A DNA stretch of 19,594 nucleotides from Larix sibirica (GCA_004151065.3 NWUY0300021475.1:1-19594); one strand, 5' to 3'; shown: positions 1 through 9,696, counted from the stretch's first letter. Translations and numbers: made by a program. The notes: a model not told the origin generated them from the sequence alone.

Positions 1-460
1 GATTCGGGACACGTGGAGGGGTTAGAGCGAATCCAGTTTCTTAGGTTGCAAGCCAATCACTTAACTCTCCTTGATTATTAATCAACCCCTTGAACCATTT
101 ACCAAATCATAGTGAGAAGATCCTTTGACTTAGTTGCCTTAGGGACCCCCCCTTACAAACCACTTAAAGTGAAGGGAAGTAGTTGTACGTGACAGTTACC
201 CTATTTCCATAGTTGCATTTAGCTAGAACCCTTTGAGTCTTTGCGTTTGGGGTATTAGTTTTTGTGACAACAGTCCCCATTTGGTATAGCAGTAACTAAA
301 GGAGAGACGATTATTATTGTGTGTATGCATTTGTTTGTGCACATTTCAGAAATTGTTGACTTTTGATATGGAAACATTATCCTTGTTTTATGTGTGCATT
401 TGTTTGTATACGCTTCAGAGATTGTTGACCCTTTAAAATTCTTGTCTGTGTGTCATGCAG
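1..460 (+). other. Intron-like sequence upstream of the PP2A B exon
   Basis: No exon of the B55 gene and no sustained frame is visible here. A roughly 40-nt direct repeat occurs at 320-360 and 389-429 (period about 69). Both copies share a GCATTTGTTTGT core, a TTCAGA motif and the tail ATTGTTGAC. Each copy contains a CAG that resembles an acceptor site, but the true acceptor is at 460, just past the second copy. The first 300 bases may be old retrotransposon sequence, but I could not prove it. Confidence 0.5.
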
Positions 461-579
461 TGATGGTGAAACTTACATATCGGCAGATGATCTAAGAATA
501 AATATGTGGAACTTGGAAATAAGTGACCAATGCTTCAATATTGTTGATATTAAGCCTGCCAATATGGAGGAACTTACTG
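461..579 (+). CDS. Internal exon of PP2A regulatory subunit B/B55 (partial gene)
   Basis: The exon reads as one trailing base (461), 39 codons (462-578) and one leading base (579), with no stop. The peptide begins [20 protein letters not shown] and continues through [14 protein letters not shown]. This matches the part of plant PP2A 55-kDa B subunits just after the residues that end in a Ser-Asp context. B55 is a seven-bladed WD40 beta-propeller that binds the A scaffold and directs the phosphatase to substrates. The 5' edge is a consensus acceptor (pyrimidine-rich tract ending TGTCATGCAG at 460) and the 3' edge a GTAATA donor (580). The exon is clean among decayed elements, which suggests constraint. 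I could not find the preceding exon in 1-460 or the following exon (expected to start VITSAEFH) downstream. The gene must therefore have very long introns, or this is a captured gene fragment. Confidence 0.87.
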
Positions 580-1290
580 GTAATAGTTTAGTAGTTTTAT
601 AAGTTTGAATTCATGTTTTGTCCACTGGATATAGGTAGTTAATAATCTGGAAACTTAGTGGTGTTAGTGTAGCGTGGATTATTTGTCGAACATTTAGATT
701 TGAACGATCCACCAAATTTCTAGTCACTTTAGATCTTAATAATTTCCAAGTATATACTTTTCTTTTGCTAGTTAACTAGTTTATTAGTTACCCATCTTGT
801 CTATGCTTAGCTTATTATTGATTACTTTGATCATCTAATCTTGGAATGGTCATAAATGCTCATTCAGTGATAATTCTACTTGATGTGCTATAAAGAATGA
901 TACAGTACTTTGGTGCCAAGAATAAAAAGTATCGTATTTTCAGTTGAGAAATACTTCAAGCTTTTCTTCCCGAAGTTCTGTAAGATGTAGCTATTTAGTT
1001 TGAATTTATTTGAAACGGCTTAAGATAAATCAAGTTATCAAATTAATATGCATGTAAAGTGTGCGGTCTAGGGATTTGTGCCAAGGGTTTTCTTTCTTCT
1101 CTCTTCTCTTCTTCTCTTTCTCTTCTTCTCCAAATCTCTTGTTGTCCTAGATGAATGTAGTAGCCAGTGACGCTCTTAAAGTTTTACTATTCAGAGACTA
1201 CATAGTGTCACTTCTATAAGGACAAAGCTGAAAATTATATAGAGATATAATACATATGATTGAAACATATAGAGGTATATAGACATCAGG
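580..1290. other. Intron-like, AT-rich non-coding DNA
   Basis: This is continuous with the donor site at 580. It has no recognisable exon, RNA gene or element. A 44-nt pyrimidine-only tract of TTC/TCTT units lies at 1088-1131. The rest is AT-rich sequence with stops in all frames. Confidence 0.5.
1088..1131 (+). repeat. Polypyrimidine microsatellite-like tract
   Basis: About 44 bases of only T and C, built from imperfect TTC and TCTT units. It is a simple-sequence tract without a following AG acceptor and exon that I can recognise. Confidence 0.75.
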
Positions 1291-1563
1291 GTTACAAACA
1301 TCGCCGATATTATCGGCAATATCGTAATGTTAACTCACTGGCGATATATCGGCCGATATTTTCACAGGTTTTTTTGGCGATTTTCCCGATTTTATCGCGA
1401 TTTTTGCTGATTTTTCCGAATATATTGTGATTTTTTGCATTTTTGTATTTTTAAGTTTGCCGATATATTGCCAATGTTTGCCGACATTTTCACTGATAAA
1501 TCCGATAATTTGTTTTTGGACCCTTGGTGATATATTCGCCGACAGGATATTTGTAACTTTGAT
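1285..1563. mobile_element. MITE-like element rich in CGATAT motifs
   Basis: The stretch carries many copies of CGATAT, GCCGATAT and ATCGGC in both orientations, quite unlike its AT-rich surroundings. It is bounded by imperfect terminal inverted repeats: GTTACAAACATC at 1291-1302 and GATATTTGTAAC at 1546-1557 (11 of 12 positions pair). A weaker extension outward gives about 16 of 20 matches. The core is about 267 bp and has no coding capacity. Such CGATAT-rich short elements recur in many plant genomes, but I cannot assign a superfamily, and no clear target-site duplication is visible. An open frame on the minus strand here is only a product of the motif repeats. Confidence 0.6.
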
Positions 1564-2172
1564 TTGAAGCACCCTTATACTATGCTTTTATATGCCTTTT
1601 AGCCAAAACTAAAATTACAATTTGTAGAAGTATCAGAAATTCCTCTAGAATATGACTGGGCCGTTAAGAATGGAAATAATTGTAGTATATAATTTTCTAG
1701 TCTCAGAAGAATGAGATGCAAAACTGAATGCTTAGTACACAAGCTAGTTTATATTATATGAAGAGATCTTTTTAGCAAATAATTCCAAATTAAGGTGTAC
1801 CATGATTAGGACCAAAGTCACCTGGTTCAAATTCAAGTTTGAATTGGTGAAGATAAAATTTTCGAAAAATTGTCAGTTCAAAAATGTCTCATAAAATTTG
1901 TCATGAAGTTCAAAAAGAAGAGCTTGGCATTATTGTGTAAACATACCGAGCCTGGTGCTCCTGAGTGGGTATTTCTGTGTGGACATTCCTGCTGAGCCTG
2001 GATTTTCTATATGGGCATTCCCATGGTAAACACACTGACCTGGCATTCCTCATGGAGCTGAGGATGATTCTCATGGAGTTTAGAGGTGCAGATTTGAGAG
2101 AGTTCAGATAGCAGCAGATTTCACAGAGTTCAGAGTGAAGGTTTTATGGAGTTCAGACTGCAAATTTCATCC
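1564..2172. other. Unassigned non-coding DNA with degenerate short repeats
   Basis: No gene is recognised. From about 1935 to 2170 there are loosely repeated words: CATTCCTG, GAGCCTGG and, from 2075, four GAGTTCAG or GAGTTTAG units spaced about 25-35 bases apart. This suggests an old, decayed short-period tandem repeat leading into the longer duplication that follows. Confidence 0.4.
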
Positions 2173-2441
2173 TTCATGAATTAAGCAACTCAGTAGTTGG
2201 GTGCTCAGAGTTCAGAAGTTGCTGCTGGCATTATTCGAGCGAGAATAAAAATGGTATGAATGGTTCTTATGTAGAGATTAAAACTTAGGTTAAGTTAGGT
2301 GAACCATTCACAAATTAAGCAACTCAGTAGTCTTGTGCTTGGAGTTCAGAAGCTGCCACTGGTGTTAGTCGAGAGCAAGAATAAAAATAGTAGGAACAGT
2401 TGTTCGATAGAGATTAAAACTTGTGTTAATTTAGGTGAATT
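2173..2441 (+). repeat. Tandem duplication, two units of 134-136 bp
   Basis: Unit 1 (2173-2305) and unit 2 (2306-2441) share AATTAAGCAACTCAGTAG near the start, GAGTTCAGAAG, GAGAATAAAAAT or AAGAATAAAAAT, AGAGATTAAAACTT and TTAGGTGAA at the end. Their order is identical and the offset is 134-136 bases. The copies differ by scattered substitutions and small indels, so the duplication is not recent. There is no coding frame. Confidence 0.85.
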
Positions 2442-4834
2442 TTTAATGATTTTATATTATATTAAAAGTTAAGAATAAACCTGAACATAAACATTTATTT
2501 CATGAATTCAATGAATAAAACATGCATCGAATGATATGATTTATGGGCCATTTGAAACATGGCATTTAAATTCACCAAACATGGTGAATATAACTGCGGG
2601 AGCTTAAAAAATACCAAAATTGGAACTCCCGGCAAAAAATTGGTGAACACTGACAGATATTGAAATAGTACAGGGATGTCTATGGTGGGCAGATATAGAC
2701 CAAGGCAGTGCAGAGTAAAATTGAGATGCCTGAGAACTAAGTAAGTTGCATGAACATCAACAAAGCAAACTAAGAAATAAATTGTCATGTTAGTCAATGT
2801 TGACAAGATTAAGACAGTTTTTGATATAAACAGTCAGTAAGTTGGTATCCCACTTTTTAGGGCTTGTTCCAATTCTTTGAAGGCATTATTAATGTCCCAG
2901 AGTAACTATCTCTACAGATGTGACAAAGCAGGACATATAATTGGATAGTTCAGGCTATGTGCTTAGCAACCTTGCATTTCCCCGAGATTGGAGGTAGATA
3001 GATACCTTTGATTATTAGAGAAAGGTTTATATGGTGGAGCATTTTGTCTTTTCATGTCGTTGTTATCAGATTGGATGTGGATAACACTGTTTAGTTGGAA
3101 TGTTGTGTGGGTTCCTATTCACTTTTATCATGTTAGTATCTGACGAAAAATAGTTAGGTGAAAATAGATATTTGGTATAGTTATAGGCGAAACAAACAAA
3201 TTTCATATTTGCAACTCCTATTGTAGGAGATAATTTTAAATCTCACCTACCACTGCACCTAACCCTTCAACTAACTCCTGACCTACTCTACCTGACTCTA
3301 TCTTTCTCTTCATCTTGCTCCACCTTCCTCCACCTACCAATTTTTATACTCTATTACATATCTAATGGAATGTAAAGTGTATATCATATGTGTATATCTT
3401 CCTCCACCTTCTCTTGCATGTTTGCTTTGATTTGGGAGGATTTCTTTCTTCCGACTCTTATGCATATCTCACTCTGGAACCCTACGTAATGGGTTCGTAG
3501 AGTACCCAGGCGTCCATGTGGAGTTTCTTCCCCACAACCTTGGATGTTAGGAGAGCTGGGTTTCCTCACTCTTGTGCTCCCCTAGGATCATGTAGCCATG
3601 CCCTCTTAGTGTCTACTACTCATTGGAGGACATCATCTGCAAGTGCATTGGCCCCATTCAAGTTATTGATGACTTTGATGTGGAGCATGTCTCATGGTCC
3701 CCTTACTTGTCCTCAGCAGCCAATGCTAACATGCTATACCATCTTCCTTTTGTTCAGCTTTGAGAATCAACAGTTTTTATCATATTTTTTGCACTCACTA
3801 TGTATTTTATATCTTCTCCTAGCTAGACACTTATTTCTTTATCTTTTTTAGCTGTAAGTATAATTTTAGGAGTTGCCTTCGGAGTCTGGACCCCCACTTT
3901 GTACTTACACTGGATGTTCTTTTAGTCCCATTGACCTACTTTTGTGGTCATTTGTTGGACATTAATAAAATTATCTTATCTCACGTTATTGGGGAGTTTT
4001 GCAATTTGGTTTCATTGGATTTCTTCCTACCCGCTCAAACTAGCAGTCCTTGATAAGCAAGGCAATTTAGGCCCACTGCTAGTGAAGGTAAGCAAAGGAG
4101 GGCTTAGGTCCAATGTCACCTCAACCCAATCTCTCGACTTCTTCGGGCAATTCCTAAACCCAAGGGAGAGTCCCTAATGGTAGACGAACACCTGCAAACA
4201 ACAGATACCTGCAAATACCCCCCTACAGCCTAGTGGCTAAGATAATGCCTTGTATGGAGTTGACAATGTATAACAAAGACACATAGATCATATGAAATGA
4301 GTTAAATCAATTCTATGGATACCATTAGCAAATATTGAGGGCTTTAAGATCAATCTGAAAGTAAGACAGTCATCTAAAGTCATGCATAGAAGTACAGAGA
4401 TATAACAGCTACTGTAACTTAGGTTCTGTTGAGTATTATCAGCCAAAGCATTAGTTAACCATCAGCACTGTTATGTAGTTCTAAGGTCTATGACAAATCA
4501 TCAACTTGAAGAAACCACTCTGTAAATAAATCACTGTAAAGTAAGCAACCGCCAATCTATAAGTTAAGTCTGATTTCCAACTTATACTTACCCACTGCAA
4601 ACTGCCACTGTAAATTATATTCTGCTATTTACCACAGGGAAAATCAGGACTAAAACAATGTTTCACAGGCCATACAACACAGAAAATTCGGCCTTTGAAA
4701 GGTGACAATCAATATGAACAGGACGAATTTGATAACCAGTCAGATCTGCAATAAAAGGTCGCTGCAATTTTGTTGACAGTCTGCTAAAAATTCAGATTTA
4801 ATAGTTTTCATGCACTTCACAGCCACAAACTGAG
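2442..4834. other. Non-coding DNA, no recognisable gene
   Basis: Short open frames on both strands (for example 2495-2806 minus, 3516-3851 plus and 3944-4177 plus) match no family I recognise and have no neighbouring conserved frame, so I do not call them genes. At 2904-2945 there is a zinc-knuckle-like peptide fragment (RCDKAGH) that is already broken. The section from about 4200 to 4830 is AT-rich and featureless. Confidence 0.45.
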
Positions 4835-4835
4835 A

Positions 4836-4871
4836 CGCCCTTGAAGATCTGTGGATAAATCCACTAGGGCG
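4836..4871 (+). repeat. 36-nt hairpin-forming repeat, copy 1
   Basis: The outer arms CGCCCT and AGGGCG pair, and inside them GTGGAT-AA-ATCCAC forms a perfect 6-bp stem. It is repeated 145 bases downstream with 33 of 36 identical bases. Function is unknown; it may be part of an old retroelement terminal repeat. Confidence 0.8.
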
Positions 4872-4980
4872 CAGCTTTTGGACTGATTAGTTTTAACTTT
4901 TGGCCAATTTCAAGTATTTTGGTATTTTTAGATTTTTTTTCAGATTTTCACGTTTCCCAGTGCAAGTGCTCAAATTAGTA

Positions 4981-5016
4981 CGCCCTTCAAGATATGTGGA
5001 TAAATCTACTAGGGCG
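4981..5016 (+). repeat. 36-nt hairpin-forming repeat, copy 2
   Basis: This is a direct repeat of 4836-4871 with three substitutions. The outer CGCCCT and AGGGCG arms are kept. The inner stem is GTGGAT-AA-ATCTAC, where the single change turns one G-C pair into a G-U pair in RNA, so the fold is still possible. Confidence 0.8.
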
Positions 5017-6240
5017 AAATTGATGGGTTGACCAGATTTACTAAATTCCAAATATTTTTAGGGTTTTGAATTTTTATGAATTTTTAGGGCTTTTTATAAT
5101 ATCTGATTTTAGGGCTTTTTTTACCATAAAATGCATGTAAATTAAAATACACAAGGAATTTAGTAAAAGGAGATTTATTTGTGACAAGATAGGGTATATG
5201 ATTATTTTCTCAAACCCTAGGGCTTTGAGAGATTGGTGATCAGCGCCCTTCTACTTAGAATGTCTTTCAAGTTTCAACACTTACAACTTGGGCATCACCT
5301 AGCAACCTCAAGGGTTCGGTAGAAGAGCCTAGTTAGGGCAAATGAAGAAGTTCAAGGCACAATAAACAATGGAGAACTCCTCTATAAGGACGATCCCCTC
5401 ATACAAAGTTGATAAAATTCTAGCAAGAAACCCTAACAATTTAGCAAAATGCACCATAAAAGCCCATTCAACTAGGGTTAGAAGTAAAACTTACCAACAT
5501 TTAACAACCCCCAATCCGAATATCCATACAATACATCCCACTTTGGCCTTTACGATAAATTTTTTGGACCCCTCGCTCTAGGTTAGGCCCCACTGGAGTA
5601 TTGAAGTAGCTCTAAGGCGTAACACCATGCATCTTTAAGAAATTCCTGTTTTTGAATAAGGACATAATTCATCTGATAGATGGTCATCTATAAGTTTTTG
5701 AGTTTTGGTTGATCATTTAAGCCATTTCTCTCTCGTCTTATCTTCATTGGGCTTCTTTTTTTTCCATTAGTAGTTCGCCACACTTTGTGAACACAAAGAT
5801 CATCCTATATATACATCAATCATATATTGTAATTTGGGACTATAAGCATGGATTTTGAGTTGATGGACTCCATGGTGAAAGTTGAGCAAAATATCACTTT
5901 TTGAAAAGAGTTCGAATGAGTTGACAAAATATGAGGGTCCCTTTCTAATCTTTCTAAAGAAAGCCTCATGCAATCCTTCGTTGACCCATTTGCCCATTCG
6001 ATAAGACACTAGTCTCCAATCCCTTCATCACTCTTTATCTTTTTCATTCGCAAAAACACTTTGTTTTCCTAGAGTTATTCTTATTTTCACCTTGTGCTCC
6101 ATTGTTGAACTCTAGTAATCCTATCATAGGGACTCCTCCCTTGTGCTAGAGAAGAAAAGGGTTAGGTGTGGTGACATTGGCCTCCCTCTTAGTTGTCCTA
6201 GGAGCTGAAAAAATAAGGATCCACAAAACTAGATTTATTT
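5017..6240. other. Unassigned non-coding DNA
   Basis: A 21-nt near-perfect palindrome (5209-5229) has outer arms CTCAAA and TTTGAG around CCCTAGGG. Short open frames at 5369-5581 (plus) and 5800-6009 (minus) are not recognised. Its right part might hold the decayed endonuclease of the LINE that becomes recognisable at 6241, but I could not support that. Confidence 0.4.
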
Positions 6241-7045
6241 TTGAATGTGTCTCACCTTAAGAACCAAAGTTGTATAAGGATTAGGAACCACTTGCGTAGA
6301 GCAAGGGGTGACAAGTGTCGGATCATTTGGTGGGTGGATGCCACAACACAGATAGCCTTTGTTATTAGAGGTTATGGCTGAAAAGTTGCCTCTATTCAAG
6401 GGAAGCATAATAAGGCCGTCAAAGATGAGACTGAATGTCTCTCTCAGCTCTTTCAATTCTTTCCATATGATGAGAAGAAATAGGCTAGAGCTGCTTAGCT
6501 TTGTCATATTTTAAAAGTTGATGATTTGTGCTGGGAACATGAGGCTCAATTGAGGGCCAGGGTTCACTGGATCAAGACAGGTGACTTGCCCACGAGGGAT
6601 TTCATTTAGGCCCTTGCATCCAAGGGGGCTGTGGAGAAAATTACTGTGCTCAAGACTACCGTTGGCCATATCACCAACCATGAGAATCTTGAAGAGGAGT
6701 TTGTCAACCACTATAAGATGGTTTTTCAATGCAAGGTCTCATGGAGGAGTGCAAGCTGGTGATGCAAACTTGTTTTGACATGGTCTCATGGAACCTCTCT
6801 GAGGCACAGATGAGGGTGTGGGAATAGTTGCCGACTTTGGATGAATTGACGACAACCTTGATGGAGATGGCCAAGGATACGTTGCCAGGATTGGACAACT
6901 TTTTGTATAAGTTTTATAAAGCTCTATTTCGTTGGGCATGACTGCCCACATCAACATGTCTATAAGGATATGGTTAATAAACAATCCTTGGGTGTTGTTA
7001 ACACCAGATCTGATTGTTAAATTCAACATTTTGACCCCACATAGA
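6241..7045 (+). pseudogene. Decayed L1-type LINE ORF2 fragment (linker to early reverse transcriptase)
   Basis: The frame starting at 6241 carries the endonuclease-RT linker. It includes WWVDATTQIAFVIRGYG, KVASIQGKHNKAVKDE and then EAQLRARVHWIKTGDLPTRDF at 6541, the RxRxxWIxxGD element typical of plant L1 ORF2. A frameshift near 6745 moves the reading to another frame, with LPTLDELTTTLMEMAKDTLP then GLDNFLYKFYKALFRW (the K.PGPDG..FYK region that opens the RT domain). Another shift near 6934 leads to HVYKDMVNKQSLGVVNTRSD, after which homology stops near 7045. At least four in-frame stops are present. All catalytic RT motifs are missing because the copy is cut off before them. It differs in sequence from the minus-strand LINE at 12613-16955, so it is a separate insertion. 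Confidence 0.8.
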
Positions 7046-8040
7046 AGCAGGACCAAATCAGAAGACAGGCTCAGTTTTTCCAGCTTGTACCAGCCTGGAA
7101 AAGAGTACTATCATAAAGAGATCGTTGGCACATTTCCCAAGGAATACCTTACCTGCTGCTGCTGTTGTTGTTAGAGAATTATTTGGATGTATTGCACGTT
7201 GGTTTTGGTCCAGATTTGCATGAAAACATCGTCTTTCTTGAGCTGTTGATTGTTGTTCCTGTAGCATCATGGAAGACGTCCCTCCAGTGTGATTTAGTGC
7301 TGATTTGGGAACCATTTTGAAGGGGATACATCTGCTGTTTGAGGTCCATTTCCGCAGAGAGAAGGGTGCTGTTACAATGGTTCTGAACCAACTGGCAGGG
7401 CACTCCATTTAGGGAGTTGCATCCAGGATGTAGTGGGAGCAATGAGAGCACTGTCCCGGACTATTTCAGGCAGCATTTAAATACAGACCAGGGCTTCCTT
7501 TGGTCTGATTCAGGGTACTGGATGATCTGTTACCAGTTGAAGGCATATTCTTTTTTCATAATAATGCCAGACCTGTCCTTGGCAGCCTGCCTATGTTACC
7601 TATTCTTAGTAGTAAAGGATGGCGTGTACCTGTTCAGCATTTGTGATGCAGTAGTGGGGCTCACTTCATTCAAGATTCCTCTTACCTATTTTTAGACCAG
7701 CAGGGTGCCTCACTTTGGGGGATACACCCCTCTTTAAATGAGGGAGTTCTTGCCAATCATAAATTTCTTTAGAGCCTTGCTTTCCATTCTGGAGGGCACA
7801 CTATTAAGAGGACCTCTGTAAGGCCTCACCCTTATGAGGCTTTGGGCACCTCCATTGCACGATCACTTCAGTGGTCACTTGCCGGCACAGGCAAGCATGA
7901 CGGAGGTTGTTGGCTAGACGAGTCAGTTATGGGTGCCTTGGCTCATCGACAAGGCATACAATTGATGTTGGGCACCCTTGAATGAAGTCAAGGTGCACCT
8001 TAGACGGTGGCAGCCCGCATGTGTTGGACATACCAAGAGG
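7046..8040. other. Unassigned DNA with two longer open frames
   Basis: LINE homology ends abruptly near 7045. The plus strand has an open frame from 7417 to 7695 (92 codons), and the minus strand has overlapping frames at 7058-7408 and 7179-7451. I recognise no family or motif, and the opposite-strand frames cannot all be real. A microsatellite-like (CTG)4(TTG)n tract is at 7153-7172. A hairpin with arms GCCTCA and TGAGGC is at about 7825-7842. The segment may be the body or left terminus of the LTR element whose right end is at 9694. Confidence 0.35.
7153..7172 (+). repeat. Imperfect CTG/TTG trinucleotide tract
   Basis: Four CTG units are followed by TTG units, 20 bases in all. It is a short simple-sequence repeat and adds a run of Leu or Ala/Val codons to the open frames that cross it. 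Confidence 0.75.
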
Positions 8041-8824
8041 GGACTTGGTGAGACAACGAAGGTTGTCATTGGAAACCTTGTCCATGGGCATGTGCGATGC
8101 ATGATGGACGAGGTAACCGATCGGCTTAGATGACTCGGGCTTATGTTCAGTTAGAGACATATTGGTTGAGTTGACCAAGTGGGAGCACTTGAGCTCAACT
8201 TGCAGGAGGCACTTGTGATTGGTGCGATGCGATGGACTCACCATTGCAGTGGACGTGATGCAATGGGGACATTTGCTAAACAAGCTTGTGATGGGTGCAC
8301 TTGCCGAAGGCACATGTGATGGATGTGGGTGCGACGGGCAGGGATGAGACGAGCACACTTGTGATGAGTGTGGATGCGATGAATGCACTTGATTGGATGG
8401 GCTTGTGATGGGCATGAACGCAATGGGACTTGGTGAGACAACGAAGGTTGTCATTGGAAACCTTGTCCATGGGCATGTGCGATGCATGATAGACGAGGTA
8501 ACCGATCGGCTTAGATGACTTGGGCTTATGTTCAGTTAAAGACATATTGGTTGAGTTGACCAAGTTGAGCACTTGGGCTCAACTTGTAGGAGGCACTTGT
8601 GATCGGTGCGATGCGATGGACTCACCATTGCAGTGGACGTGATGCAATGGGGACATTTGCTAAACAAGCTTGTGATGGGTGCAATGCAATGGGTGCACTT
8701 GCCGAAGGCACATATGATGGATGTGAGTGCGACGGGAAGGGATGAGGCGAGCACACTTGTGATGAGTGTGGATGCGATGAATGCACTTGACTGGATGGGA
8801 TTGTGATGGGCATGAATGCGATGG
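8041..8824 (+). repeat. 385-bp tandem duplication rich in GATG/GCGATG words
   Basis: Copy 1 is 8041-8425 and copy 2 is 8426 to about 8824. Both begin GGACTTGGTGAGACAACG and run in parallel through AACCGATCGGCTTAGATGAC, GTGGACGTGATGCAATGGGG and GATGAATGCACTTGA. Copy 2 has a roughly 14-nt insertion of an extra GCAATG-type word before TGCACTTGCCGAAGG, and copy 1 has a short extra stretch near GAGCACTTG. Inside each copy, GTGATGGGTGC- and GCGATG-type words recur, which marks an older short-period repeat. The His/Ser/Pro-rich open frames on the minus strand are by-products of this repeat. Confidence 0.92.
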
Positions 8825-8961
8825 GTGCACTTGGGCTTCGCACGGGTTTACGTTCGTGATCGCATGACAAAGTGGACGCAACACCGTAGAGTTGGACATC
8901 AGGAAGACAAGCTATGTGGGCAGCATCGACATGGAGGGGCTTTCCAAGAGTTGGCAAGACT

Positions 8962-8974
8962 TGTATATATATAT
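8962..8974 (+). repeat. Short (TA)n tract
   Basis: About 13 bases of alternating TA. It could act as an alternative TATA element of the LTR, but the site at 9189 has the better spacing to the poly(A) signal. Confidence 0.5.
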
Positions 8975-9188
8975 GAGGGGGCTTAGTGTGGTTAAGGCAA
9001 CCAAAAAAAGCTTGGCAAGAAGTTAAAAGTGAACTTTGAAATAAGGGCGGATTTGGGCTTGTTGGGTAAAATGCAGACATGTTAACAAGATTTGCAGGAG
9101 GCAGGCTTGCGGTAGCTTCAGGGGTTGGTTTGTACAGTGTTATTAGGCATTGGCAGGAAGGCTAGTTGCCTTGGTTTCTTTGCACTGG

Positions 9189-9197
9189 CTATAAAAG
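9189..9197 (+). promoter_or_regulatory. Putative LTR TATA box
   Basis: CTATAAAAG matches the plant TATA consensus. Transcription would start about 30 bases downstream (near 9220), ahead of the AATAAA signal at 9254. That gives the short R region expected of an LTR. No expression evidence is available from sequence alone. Confidence 0.6.
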
Positions 9198-9253
9198 AGG
9201 AGCATGCATGTGGCTTCCCTCCCTTCTTGTACTGTGTAAACATTCTTCTCATT

Positions 9254-9259
9254 AATAAA
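9254..9259 (+). terminator. Putative LTR poly(A) signal AATAAA
   Basis: A canonical AATAAA lies 60 bases after the TATA box. It is followed within about 50 bases by TG-rich sequence (GCATGTGCATGTGTATTG), as expected of a 3'-end processing site in the R/U5 part of an LTR. Confidence 0.6.
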
Positions 9260-9696
9260 GTGTTAAGGCATCTGTCTTGGATGCTCGGCTATGCATGTGC
9301 ATGTGTATTGTGGTTTATTGATGCGACGAATGTTGTTTTGTTCCATGCGATGCTTACAACAGGTTAAATTGTGAATTTGGCTAAGTGTTGAAACTGTTGA
9401 AAATAAGTATTGCTGGGGTGTTTAAGGTTGCGATTGGATGCATGCTTCACTGTTAAATGAACTTGGTTGAGTAGGAATTGGTTGCATTTGATGGTGCGTA
9501 GTCTAAGGTGAGGTTATGGGTAGACCTTAGGCGAAGAGGTGTAGTCTAGTTGTAGTAGGAATAGGTTGTTTTAACCCCTATAGCCGAGGCAAGGTAGTGT
9601 CGCACGATCTCAAGAGCTGATGCGAAGCTGGGAAAAATCATAAGTTCGAAAGAAAAAAGTTTGGGTAGCTTGAAGGTTTGTCACGTTTGTGACAGT

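Larger units (their letters stand above)
8041..9694 (+). mobile_element. Long terminal repeat (right part certain, left edge unresolved)
   Basis: Several signs of a retrotransposon LTR occur in the right order: a repeat-rich U3-like region, a TATA box (9189), a poly(A) signal 60 bases later (9254), a GT-rich downstream region, a terminus ending GTGACA at 9694, and a primer-binding site two bases further on. I could not find the left TG terminus; the start given is only the beginning of the tandem repeat, and the true start may lie anywhere from about 7800. A second LTR and any gag or pol coding are absent from the window, so family assignment (copia or gypsy) is not possible. Confidence 0.65.

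Noticed and set aside
200-310. Possible LTR end plus primer-binding site near GTGACAACAG..TTGGTATAGCAG
   Set aside because: The resemblance to TGGTATCAGAGC is weak, and no TATA, poly(A) signal or TG..CA pair could be set around it.
1330-1572. 80-codon minus-strand frame over the CGATAT-rich element
   Set aside because: The peptide simply reflects the repeated CGATAT words and TTTTT runs of a non-coding element.
2904-2945. Zinc-knuckle-like peptide (YRCDKAGHII) as a gag or ORF1 remnant
   Set aside because: Only one Cys and the GH pair are in place, an in-frame stop follows, and no flanking homologous coding was found.
3516-3851. 111-codon plus-strand open frame
   Set aside because: It has no recognisable motif, low-complexity Leu/Phe-rich end, and no conserved context; chance frames of this size are common in the window.
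6235-6507. 90-codon minus-strand frame
   Set aside because: It is antisense to clear LINE ORF2 coding on the plus strand.
7927-9080. Long minus-strand His/Ser/Pro-rich open frames (7927-8487, 8276-8572, 8622-9080)
   Set aside because: They follow the 385-bp tandem repeat and its GATG words. The same peptide appears in different frames, as expected when a repeat happens to lack stops; no family motif is present.
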